Shown: one piece after another, positions 25,145 to 33,336 of the stretch
Layout: every line of letters begins with the position of its first letter
Numbering within the stretch: the stretch's first letter is position 1
Assembly: GCA_966211305.1 (NCBI GenBank)
Contig: CBIHPC010000017.1
Coordinates: 1 to 61,191 of the forward strand
Length of the DNA: 61,191 nt
DNA from: Niastella sp966211305
GTDB lineage: Bacteria; Bacteroidota; Bacteroidia; Chitinophagales; Chitinophagaceae
Direction of reading: 5' to 3'
The notes under the pieces: generated by a model
What the model was told of the DNA's origin: nothing
The model's input: the letters and a program-made list of their open reading frames with translations, nothing else
Databases searched by the model: none
Position numbers and translations under genes: made by a program

Positions 25145-27334
25145 ATGCCAGTAAAAAAGAACAAACCTGCGGCAGAGTCGGCCGAAACCAAAAAAGATAT
25201 CGACCTCAATCCTGAAAAAGAAAGATCCGAAGCCCAATTGATGACCACCAACCAGGGCGTAAAGATCAACGATGACCAGAATTCATTGAAAGCCGGCGAA
25301 CGGGGCAGCACGCTGATGGAAGATTTTATTTTCCGGGAGAAAATGACGCATTTCGATCATGAGCGCATCCCCGAACGCATCGTTCATGCAAGAGGGTCGG
25401 CCGCACATGGTTTTTTTAAATTATATGAATCACAGGCAGGCCTCACCAAAGCCAGGTTCCTGACAGATACGTCTGTTGAAACACCCGTATTCGTTCGTTT
25501 TTCAACAGTGGCCGGTTCCCGCGGTTCAACCGACCTTGCCCGCGATGTGCGTGGTTTTGCGGTGAAGTTCTATACAGTAGAAGGCAATTTCGACCTGGTG
25601 GGCAATAACATGCCGGTTTTCTTTATACAGGACGCCATGAAGTTCCCCGACCTGGTGCATGCCGTAAAACCGGAGCCGCATCATGAAATGCCGCAGGCAG
25701 CGTCGGCGCATGATACTTTCTGGGATTTTATTTCACTGATGCCCGAAAGCACACACATGATCATGTGGCTGATGAGCGACCGCGCCATACCACGCAGCTA
25801 TCGTATGATGGAAGGTTTTGGCGTGCACACTTTCCGCCTCGTTAATGAAGACGGCGTCGCCCATTTTGTAAAATTCCACTGGAAACCATTACTGGGTGTT
25901 CACTCCGTAGCATGGGATGAAGCGCAGAATATTTCAGGCAAAGACCCCGACTACCATCGCCGCGATTTGTGGGAAGCTATTGAAAGCGGCGCCTATCCCG
26001 AATGGGAACTGGGTATACAGGTAGTGCCCGAAAAAGATGAACACAAATACGAGTTCGATCTGCTTGATCCTACCAAGATCATTCCCGAAGAACTGGTACC
26101 CGTAAAACGCATCGGTAAACTCACGCTGAACCGGAACCCCGATAACTTCTTTGCAGAAACCGAGCAGGTGGCTTTTCATATCGGCAATGTTGTACCGGGC
26201 ATCGATTTTACCAATGACCCGTTGTTGCAGGGACGTTTGTTCTCTTATACCGATACGCAATTGATTCGTTTGGGCGGACCTAACTTTCATGAAATACCTA
26301 TCAACCGCCCCATTGTGCCCATACACAACAACCAGCGCGATGGTTATATGCGGCAGCAGATAAATGTGGGGAAAACAAGTTATCATCCCAACTCCATTGG
26401 CAGTGGCTGCCCCTTCCAGGCAGGTAAAATGCAGGGCGGGTTCACTTCCTATGCCGAACGCATAGATGCCAATAAGGTAAGAGCAAGAAGCAAAAGCTTC
26501 CGCGATCATTTCAGCCAGGCCAAACTGTTTTATAACTCTCAATCTGACCCTGAAAAAGATCATATGGTAGATGCTTTTTCATTTGAGCTGGGCAAAGTGG
26601 AGATCAGGGAAGTTCGCGAACGCATGCTGGGCATTTTATCATTGGTTGATATGGGCCTCGCCAATCGCGTGGCACGCAACCTGGGCCTGAACGTACCTGA
26701 ACCGGAAAGACCCATCAACAAAAGCGTACCCGCCGATGGCAACAGCGAAGATTTTGAACCATTGCCTGATGTAAAAAGTTCAGTTGACAAATCGGCTGCA
26801 CTGAGCATGGCCAATACGGTGAAAGATTCCATCAAAACCAGGAAGATCGCCTTCCTGGTTGATGAAGGTGTGAACGACGATTCCGTGGTAACCATGCAGG
26901 ATATGCTGCTCGATCAGGGCGCTGTAGTAGAATTGATCGGCCCGCGCCTGGGAACAATAAATGGTGAGAATAATACTATTATCCCGGTTAATAAAAGTTT
27001 ACTTACCGCCGCATCGGTATTTTATGACGCGGTATATGTGCCCGGTGGCGCCAATAGCGTAGGTTCACTGGCCAAAGACCCACAGGCTATACATTTCTTA
27101 AATGAAGCATATAAACATTGTAAAACCATTGCCGCCGATAGTGATGCGGTAACCGTTTTACAACAAACATCTTTTTCCAGAAGAGTGCCAACGGAACCAA
27201 CTACAGATCTTAAAGCCGTGGATGAAGGCCTCATTATACATAATGACATGGCAGCGCTATCGAAACAATTCATAGCCGCCGTGTCGAAACACCGCTTCTG
27301 GGACCGCGAGCAGGAACGGCGCATACCGGCTTAG
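25145..27334 (+). CDS. katE: large-subunit catalase (HPII/KatE type)
   Basis: The protein is 729 residues from the ATG at 25145. A TTG at 25112 would only add 11 residues. The catalase core has the distal His (RIVHARGSAAHG, His81), the Asn (LVGNNMPVFF) and the proximal Tyr (RLFSYTDTQLIRLG, then NFHEIPIN). Residues about 560-729 form the C-terminal flavodoxin/DJ-1-like domain (KIAFLVDEGVNDDSV; AVYVPGGANSVGSL), which marks the large-subunit clade. It dismutates hydrogen peroxide in the cytoplasm. It lies just behind the susD terminator, so it has its own control, which I could not resolve in the 80-bp leader. Confidence 0.97.
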   Translation: MPVKKNKPAAESAETKKDIDLNPEKERSEAQLMTTNQGVKINDDQNSLKAGERGSTLMEDFIFREKMTHFDHERIPERIVHARGSAAHGFFKLYESQAGLTKARFLTDTSVETPVFVRFSTVAGSRGSTDLARDVRGFAVKFYTVEGNFDLVGNNMPVFFIQDAMKFPDLVHAVKPEPHHEMPQAASAHDTFWDFISLMPESTHMIMWLMSDRAIPRSYRMMEGFGVHTFRLVNEDGVAHFVKFHWKPLLGVHSVAWDEAQNISGKDPDYHRRDLWEAIESGAYPEWELGIQVVPEKDEHKYEFDLLDPTKIIPEELVPVKRIGKLTLNRNPDNFFAETEQVAFHIGNVVPGIDFTNDPLLQGRLFSYTDTQLIRLGGPNFHEIPINRPIVPIHNNQRDGYMRQQINVGKTSYHPNSIGSGCPFQAGKMQGGFTSYAERIDANKVRARSKSFRDHFSQAKLFYNSQSDPEKDHMVDAFSFELGKVEIREVRERMLGILSLVDMGLANRVARNLGLNVPEPERPINKSVPADGNSEDFEPLPDVKSSVDKSAALSMANTVKDSIKTRKIAFLVDEGVNDDSVVTMQDMLLDQGAVVELIGPRLGTINGENNTIIPVNKSLLTAASVFYDAVYVPGGANSVGSLAKDPQAIHFLNEAYKHCKTIAADSDAVTVLQQTSFSRRVPTEPTTDLKAVDEGLIIHNDMAALSKQFIAAVSKHRFWDREQERRIPA

Positions 27335-27384
27335 ACATTGGTAAAGCGTTTTACCTGGAGTGGAATATCTTCCACAAATCAACA

Positions 27385-27492
27385 GGCAATAGACAATAGG
27401 CAATAAGCAAGGGTGCCGACTTTCGGGCTCATATACTTTTTCGCGAACCTCCATTTGACAATTGCCAACTGCAAATTGTCTATTGTCTATTC
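27385..27492. repeat. two-armed heptad array (word RRCAATA)
   Basis: Left arm: four contiguous 7-nt words at 27385-27412 (GGCAATA, GACAATA and variants). Right arm: four or five reverse-complement words at 27460-27492 (TATTGTC, AATTGCC). They lie between katE and the small gene at 27554. The same word recurs at 36643-36712 and 41523-41682. Confidence 0.7.
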
Positions 27493-27553
27493 ACTACGAT
27501 TTGTTTAGAAACGTTGGTACCAATTTTTTATTGATACCCCTAAAACCAACGAC

Positions 27554-27805
27554 ATGGCCTCAGAGGAAAAAATATTCGACATCTCTTTCGAGCTTGATGG
27601 CACAACCTACAAAGGCTGGGTGAACCCATCGGGCAAACTCAATGATGAAGGAATACCGGTATCCTTTCACGTTGTTTTGAACGACACTTCTTTTGGTTAT
27701 TTATCGTATAATAATACTGAATGGACGGTGAATGAAGACCGGCCTGAGGCATTGACGAAAAAGGTGGGAGAAGAAATTGAAAAAAAGCTAAAGGCTGAAA
27801 GCTAA
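27554..27805 (+). CDS. small hypothetical protein
   Basis: The protein is 83 residues, acidic, predicted mixed beta-alpha (KIFDISFELDGTTYKGWVNPS; GIPVSFHVVLNDTSFGYLSYN), with a helical end. It is not recognised as a named family. It is convergent with the CinA-type gene, and its last codons (KKLKAES, stop) are made of the words of the repeat array that separates the two. Confidence 0.65.
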   Translation: MASEEKIFDISFELDGTTYKGWVNPSGKLNDEGIPVSFHVVLNDTSFGYLSYNNTEWTVNEDRPEALTKKVGEEIEKKLKAES

Positions 27806-27937
27806 ACGCTGAATGCATTACCCCTTACTTAACGCCTGCTTTTTTACCGAATACCCGCAGGCATGCCGAAAATAAAGCTGCTCAAAATTCGGAGTGCAGC
27901 GTTAAGCTTTCCGCGTTAAGCGTTAAGCATTAAGCAT
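27785..27937. repeat. two-armed heptad array between convergent genes (word NNGCTTA)
   Basis: Left arm: five contiguous heptads at 27785-27819 (AAGCTAA, AGGCTGA and variants). Right arm: six contiguous reverse-complement heptads at 27896-27937 (TAAGCAT, TAAGCGT, TAAGCTT). The TAA stop of the left gene (27803-27805) ends a word, and the TAA stop of the right gene (27925-27923) lies in the array, so the array encodes the C-termini of both proteins. Confidence 0.75.
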
Positions 27938-28402
27938 TACCCGGGCCGTCTCCTTTAAGAGCGCTTTTGCGTAATATGCCTGTACTTCCGCAGGCTTTCC
28001 ATCGGGCAATTCCAATTTACCCGACTGCATTATTTTTCCCGCATATGCAATTGCATAATATGCAAACAACTCGTAGTTCGATTCAGGCACTTTAGAGGAA
28101 TAACCGGTAATAGAAAGGCCCCAGTCGCTGATAAATAAACGGCAAACGCCCAATGCCATTTCATGCGCAACCTGTTCCGCCACGCAGTTACAGGCAAGGG
28201 CATTGATAGGATCAACATGCGGGTGTCGGCTTTTCTGGCCAAGATTATAGGCGGTTATGCCACCCTGAAAAAATTTTGAGGCATCTGTTGCCGTTGATAA
28301 TTCCAGTTGAATATTTCCGGATGTTACGCTCTCCGCTACCGCAACGGATTGTTGCCGTTCAATAAGTAGTTTACCAATAGTTTGAATAATAGGGTCAGGC
28401 AT
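27923..28402 (-). CDS. CinA C-terminal-type nicotinamide-nucleotide amidohydrolase
   Basis: The protein is 159 residues and equals a stand-alone CinA C-terminal domain. The signature AVAESVTSGNIQLELS (AESxTxG), FFQGGITAYNLGQK, and a DWGLSITGYSS segment are present. The family hydrolyses nicotinamide mononucleotide to nicotinate mononucleotide (pyridine nucleotide salvage; PncC activity). The GP of the usual GIAGP motif is replaced (ITGYSSKVPE), so activity should not be assumed. The final residues VMLNA come from repeat words, and a repeat array follows. Confidence 0.8.
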   Translation of the reverse strand: MPDPIIQTIGKLLIERQQSVAVAESVTSGNIQLELSTATDASKFFQGGITAYNLGQKSRHPHVDPINALACNCVAEQVAHEMALGVCRLFISDWGLSITGYSSKVPESNYELFAYYAIAYAGKIMQSGKLELPDGKPAEVQAYYAKALLKETARVMLNA

Positions 28403-28442
28403 GTAGCTTCTTTTTACATAAAATCAAAAATCCATGCCAACC

Positions 28443-30617
28443 TTATTCATTATTTACCGGGTTATGTAACAATACAATAGAGCGGGCGTCTGCAGTTATG
28501 AAATCGCCAGGTTCGTATCTTGGACCATCGGGGGTTATCACGTTCCTGGTAGTATTGATCACTTCTATCCAGGAATCGCCAAATTTCGCCGATGGCAATT
28601 TGTACTGAATGGTTTCTGACGTGCCGTTAAAAATGACATAAAAGTTATCGTCCTTGATCTTTTCGCCTTTGGCGCTGGTCATGTCGAGATCGGCGCCATT
28701 TAAATAAATGCCCAGCGCCCTGGCAATATCCGATTTATAGGCTTCATCTTTTATTTCATTTCCGCCGGGTAAAAACCACTCGATGTCTTTGAGGTTGATC
28801 TCTTTTATCAAATGCCCCCTGAACCAGCGGCGGCGGCAAAACACCGGATGATTACGGCGCCAGTGTATCAACTCCCGCGTAAACTGCAACATTCCCGTAT
28901 CGCCATTTTGCCAGTCGATCCATGAGATCTCGTTATCCTGGCAATAGGTATTATTGTTTCCATGTTTTGTTCGGCCTATTTCGTCGCCCGACAATAACAT
29001 GGGCACGCCTTGCGACAACATCAACGTGGTAAGTAAGTTCCTTTTCTGCCGGGCGCGCAATTCATTGATGCCTTTATCATCCGTAGGTCCTTCCGCCCCG
29101 CAGTTCCACGATCTGTTATGATTATCGCCATCCCTGTTATCTTCTTTATTGGCCTCGTTGTGTTTATCATTATACGATACCAGGTCATGTAACGTAAATC
29201 CATCATGCGCAGTAATAAAATTGATACTTGCCGTTGGAAAGCGGTAGTCGTTCTTATACAGGTCGGCGCTGCCGGTAAACCGTTCGGCAAACTCAACCAG
29301 TCCGCTATCGGCGCCGCGCCAGTAGTCGCGCATACAGTCGCGGTACTTTCCATTCCATTCGGCCCAGCCCGGTGGAAATTTTCCTACCTGGTAACCACCC
29401 TCGCCTATATCCCAGGGTTCGGCAATCAGTTTTACCTGTGAGATCACAGGGTCCTGGTAAATGATGTCGAAGAAAGCGCTCAACCGGTTCACATCGTGTA
29501 ACTCCCGCGCCAGTGTAGCCGCCAGGTCGAACCGGAAGCCATCCACCTGCATGTCGATGGCCCAGTAACGCAGGCTGTCCATGATCAATCGCAACACACC
29601 GGGTAAATTAGCATTCAGCGTGTTACCGGTACCGGTATAATCCATATAATACCGCCTGTCTTCCGTAAGCCGGTAATAGGCTTCATTATCAATTCCCTTG
29701 AACGATACCGTTGGCCCCATATGATTGCCTTCGGCCGTATGGTTATATACAACATCCAGTATCACTTCAATGCCCGCTTTGTGCATTTCTTTTACCATGT
29801 TCCTGAATTCATTTACCTGTTCTCCCTTTACGCCGCTGCTTGAATACCTGACATCCGGTGCAAAAAAGCCGATGGTATTGTAACCCCAGAAATTGGTAAG
29901 ACCGGCATCAACCAGGTGGCGGTCGGCCACAAAATGATGCACCGGCATAATTTCTATCGCCGTAATACCTAACTGTTTCAGATAACCGATCACCGCCGGA
30001 TGGGCCAGTCCGGCATAGGTGCCGCGCAATTCTTCCGGAACATCGGGGTTCAATTTTGTGAACTCTTTTACATGTAATTCATAGATCACCGACTGATCGT
30101 AAGGGATATTTGGCTTTGGCACATCTTCCCAATCGAACTGCGGATCGATCACCACCGACCGCGGCAGAAAGGGCGCGCTGTCGATACTGTTATAGCTCAG
30201 GTCTTCAGCAGCATCGCCGATGCGGTAACCAAATACACTGTCGTGCCAGTCGATGGTTCCCGAAATAGCTTTGGCATACGGATCGAACAATAATTTATTG
30301 GGATTGAACCGTTGTCCGTTTGGCGGGTCGTAGGGGCCGTTCACCCGGTAACCGTACAATTGACCGGGTTTGAGATCGGCTACATATACATGCCATACAT
30401 GATGCTCCCTTTCTTTCATTTTTATTTTAAGGTATTCTGTCTGGCTATCGAGGCTCTCGAATAAACACAGTTCAACTTCTTCAGCATGCTCGCTGTAAAT
30501 GGAAAAATTCACCCCGTTCCCATCATATTTTGCCCCCAACGGAAATGCTTTACCGGGATATATACCTGAGATCACTCCGGAAGCAAGGCCTGATATTGCA
30601 GTTTTCTCAGAGGTCAT
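28443..30617 (-). CDS. glgX: glycogen debranching enzyme GlgX/TreX
   Basis: The protein is 724 residues. It has an N-terminal CBM48/isoamylase domain (GKAFPLGAKYDGNGVNFSIYSEHA), then a GH13_11 catalytic barrel with DVVYNHTAEGN, the nucleophile in DGFRFDLAATL, the acid in LIAEPWDIGEGGYQ and AHDGFTL. It hydrolyses alpha-1,6 branches in glycogen and limit dextrins to release linear maltooligosaccharides, which are the substrate of the next two enzymes. Its ATG overlaps the stop of treY by 4 bp (ATGA at 30614-30617), so the two are translationally coupled. Confidence 0.95.
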   Translation of the reverse strand: MTSEKTAISGLASGVISGIYPGKAFPLGAKYDGNGVNFSIYSEHAEEVELCLFESLDSQTEYLKIKMKEREHHVWHVYVADLKPGQLYGYRVNGPYDPPNGQRFNPNKLLFDPYAKAISGTIDWHDSVFGYRIGDAAEDLSYNSIDSAPFLPRSVVIDPQFDWEDVPKPNIPYDQSVIYELHVKEFTKLNPDVPEELRGTYAGLAHPAVIGYLKQLGITAIEIMPVHHFVADRHLVDAGLTNFWGYNTIGFFAPDVRYSSSGVKGEQVNEFRNMVKEMHKAGIEVILDVVYNHTAEGNHMGPTVSFKGIDNEAYYRLTEDRRYYMDYTGTGNTLNANLPGVLRLIMDSLRYWAIDMQVDGFRFDLAATLARELHDVNRLSAFFDIIYQDPVISQVKLIAEPWDIGEGGYQVGKFPPGWAEWNGKYRDCMRDYWRGADSGLVEFAERFTGSADLYKNDYRFPTASINFITAHDGFTLHDLVSYNDKHNEANKEDNRDGDNHNRSWNCGAEGPTDDKGINELRARQKRNLLTTLMLSQGVPMLLSGDEIGRTKHGNNNTYCQDNEISWIDWQNGDTGMLQFTRELIHWRRNHPVFCRRRWFRGHLIKEINLKDIEWFLPGGNEIKDEAYKSDIARALGIYLNGADLDMTSAKGEKIKDDNFYVIFNGTSETIQYKLPSAKFGDSWIEVINTTRNVITPDGPRYEPGDFITADARSIVLLHNPVNNE

Positions 30618-33334
30618 AGGTTGGCTATTTTGGTTTCTCCGGTCAACAGTGCCACCGGAAATGATTTGATGATCGAATGAAGAGAAAGAGAAGAACCATT
30701 ACTTTCAACAGAAATGGTTTCACCGGTAAACAGGTGGTCCCACTTTACCGGCGCCTTTTCAGGTAAAGGTAAAGATACTTTTGTCAATTCTTCACTTTTG
30801 CTACCAGCAAACGCAGTCTCTGAAACCGGCGCCACCACCAGTATCCATGTATTTTCATATTGGCGTGCATAGGCAATAATGCCGCAATCGACAGAAGCAT
30901 ATAACGGAATGTAAGTCCCCTGCAGGAATACCGGGGCGTATTTTCTCCGGCATTGCAATGCCTTCCAGGTAACAAAGAATTTTTCAGCGCCCATTGTGCG
31001 GTTATTCCTGAGATGATTCAGCACTGCCAAACTCCCTTTTTCTTCCAATGCTTTTATTTTCTGTACAAATTTATAGCCTAACGCGTGATCAACGGGCCGG
31101 CGATTGTCGGGGTCAACATAACTGGTATTCCACCACTCACAACCCTGGTAGGTATCGGGTACACCCGGCACCGTAAATTTTATAAGCGCCTGTGTAAGTG
31201 AAAATACATTTGCATTAGAAAGAACCGAATTAAAGAACGGCACAAAGCTTTGTAAAAAATCATGCTGTGGTGAAAGCAACTGTTCTATAAACCGGCAACC
31301 TGCTTCTTCGTAGGCACTATCAGGGTCCTGCCAGTTGGTATATATTTTGGCCTCCCGAACCGATTTGATGAAATAATCTTTCAGCCGGGTTATATACTCA
31401 TCTGTTACTTCGCCATTTTCCGGGAACCCTGACACCAGCGATTGGTAAATAAAGTATTCATCATGTAACATGGGCGCCTGGGCGCCGTTCCATGCCGTTT
31501 TGCATTTATTGTTCATCTGTCGCCACGCAGCTACCTGGTGCTCCCATTCAGTCACCAGACAGGTAAGTGCATTGAGCCTGATACGCCCATCCTCGCCCCG
31601 CTTTGAATCGTGTGTGGAAGTTGTGTTCAACGAATACGGGTGCGTTTGCTGCCTTTGCAATATCCATCGGTGAAAATGATCAACGGAATATTGATCGAGA
31701 TCGGGGGTATCGCCCACCTCATTATGCGATAACAGGGCATTGTATACGTAAAAAGTAGTGTCCTCAACACCTTTAGCGGTAAGCGGACCGGTAAACTGCA
31801 TCAACCTTTTTTGAAAGCAAAGGCGGTGACTGTTGATGGTAACATCAGTTGCATCAATATCCCATATCGATAAAAGACAGGCTAATGGCTCGTTCAAATG
31901 CGGAGCCCTGCGCAAGGCGTCTTCTACCGTTTCTTTTATTATTTGCTGCGCTTCCGCTTCAAGCGGTCCCTCGTGGGGATATAAACGATACACAGGCATA
32001 CAGCACATAAATAAGCCCAGGGCCTGTTTCATTGTTTTACGGTCGATGCCGGCAGGCGCCAGTTGCAGCTCATACAGGTTGCGTACCAGGTTATCCCATT
32101 CGCCACCCATATATTTCTCAAGGAACGACTGTTTCTTTTCAAAAATAATTTCTTTATACCCGGGCATTTCAGGAAAAAGCGACCGGTAATAATGCACCAT
32201 TTTCTTTGCACCGGCCGGGTTCGTCAATAACCAGTTCACCTGGGCGCCGAACTCATAACCGGTTGTGCCCTGCAATGGCCAGCCTGCAGGCAGCGTTTCT
32301 CCTTCTTCCAGTATTTTTTCTACCACCATATAACACTCGTCACCAAACAACTCCCGTAAACTGTTTATATATTCAACGGGATCGTGCAATCCATCGATAT
32401 GATCGAGCCGTAAACCATGGATCACATTATCTTTGTACAGATCAAACAACAGGGAATGATACTCGTTGAACACATCCTCATCTTCCATGTTGATGGCGAT
32501 AAGTTCATTCACGGCAAAGAACCGGCGATAATTTATCTTTTGATTGGTTTCCTGCCACCAGCTTAACCGGTAATACTGCTTTTGTAATATTTTTTGCAGC
32601 AACTGCCCGTCGGCATTCACCTGTAATAGCAACTGTTTTATGGTTGCCATATCCTTCTCCGATGCCTGCAATACCTGTTGTTTGTTTTCATTCCAGCTGG
32701 CCAGCGATTTCTCACAGGTTGCCGCCGAATACAATTTCATTATCATTTCCGTTACCGGCGTAAAAGCAGGGTCATTGGGCAGCCAGCTTAGAAGGACTTC
32801 ATAAGCACCGACAGATAGCGGAAAAGCCTGCTGCTGGTATTTTAACTCAAACCCCTTGCAATCAAAATCCAGACTTATTTCCTGTTGCTGTAAACAATCC
32901 GCCAAAGGTTTTCCCAACACCGGCACCATGAGGCGCCCATGCAGTTCGGGATCAGGATGCATCCAGTCGATATCGAACCAGTTAAAGTATTCCGAGTAAG
33001 CGCCGCGCTCCAGCACATCGGCCAGGCGTTGATTGGCCATTGAATAAACCATATGATTGGGCACTATATCCTGCAGCCAGGTCATATTATTTTTTCGCAA
33101 CACAGCCGAGATCTGTTGTAGTTGTTCAGGTGTGCCTAATTCTTTATTCAGCGCATGCGGGTCGCAAACATCGTAACCATGCATGCTGCCGGCAACGGCT
33201 GTAAAAAACGGACTGGCGTATATAGTGGTAATGCCTAATTCGTGCAGGTATGAAATAAGTTCTGCTACGTGTTTAAAGGTAAAGGAGGCATTTAATTGTA
33301 AACGGTATGTTGATATAGGGACTTTCATTAGCAT
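30614..33334 (-). CDS. treY: malto-oligosyltrehalose synthase TreY
   Basis: The protein is 906 residues from ATG 33334 (or 33328). It belongs to GH13_26: STYRLQLNASFTFKHV, GITTIYASPFF, GSMHGYDVCDPHALN, PNHMVYS, catalytic Asp in LRLDHIDGLHDP, Glu in MVVEKILEEGETLP and STHDSKRGEDGR. It isomerises the reducing-end bond of maltooligosaccharides to the alpha,alpha-1,1 (trehalose-type) bond in the cytoplasm. It starts 2 bp after the treZ stop and overlaps the glgX start by 4 bp, so the three form one tightly packed operon. The C-terminal extension fits the family (usual length 750-900). Confidence 0.97.
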   Translation of the reverse strand: MLMKVPISTYRLQLNASFTFKHVAELISYLHELGITTIYASPFFTAVAGSMHGYDVCDPHALNKELGTPEQLQQISAVLRKNNMTWLQDIVPNHMVYSMANQRLADVLERGAYSEYFNWFDIDWMHPDPELHGRLMVPVLGKPLADCLQQQEISLDFDCKGFELKYQQQAFPLSVGAYEVLLSWLPNDPAFTPVTEMIMKLYSAATCEKSLASWNENKQQVLQASEKDMATIKQLLLQVNADGQLLQKILQKQYYRLSWWQETNQKINYRRFFAVNELIAINMEDEDVFNEYHSLLFDLYKDNVIHGLRLDHIDGLHDPVEYINSLRELFGDECYMVVEKILEEGETLPAGWPLQGTTGYEFGAQVNWLLTNPAGAKKMVHYYRSLFPEMPGYKEIIFEKKQSFLEKYMGGEWDNLVRNLYELQLAPAGIDRKTMKQALGLFMCCMPVYRLYPHEGPLEAEAQQIIKETVEDALRRAPHLNEPLACLLSIWDIDATDVTINSHRLCFQKRLMQFTGPLTAKGVEDTTFYVYNALLSHNEVGDTPDLDQYSVDHFHRWILQRQQTHPYSLNTTSTHDSKRGEDGRIRLNALTCLVTEWEHQVAAWRQMNNKCKTAWNGAQAPMLHDEYFIYQSLVSGFPENGEVTDEYITRLKDYFIKSVREAKIYTNWQDPDSAYEEAGCRFIEQLLSPQHDFLQSFVPFFNSVLSNANVFSLTQALIKFTVPGVPDTYQGCEWWNTSYVDPDNRRPVDHALGYKFVQKIKALEEKGSLAVLNHLRNNRTMGAEKFFVTWKALQCRRKYAPVFLQGTYIPLYASVDCGIIAYARQYENTWILVVAPVSETAFAGSKSEELTKVSLPLPEKAPVKWDHLFTGETISVESNGSSLSLHSIIKSFPVALLTGETKIANL

Positions 33335-33336
33335 GT

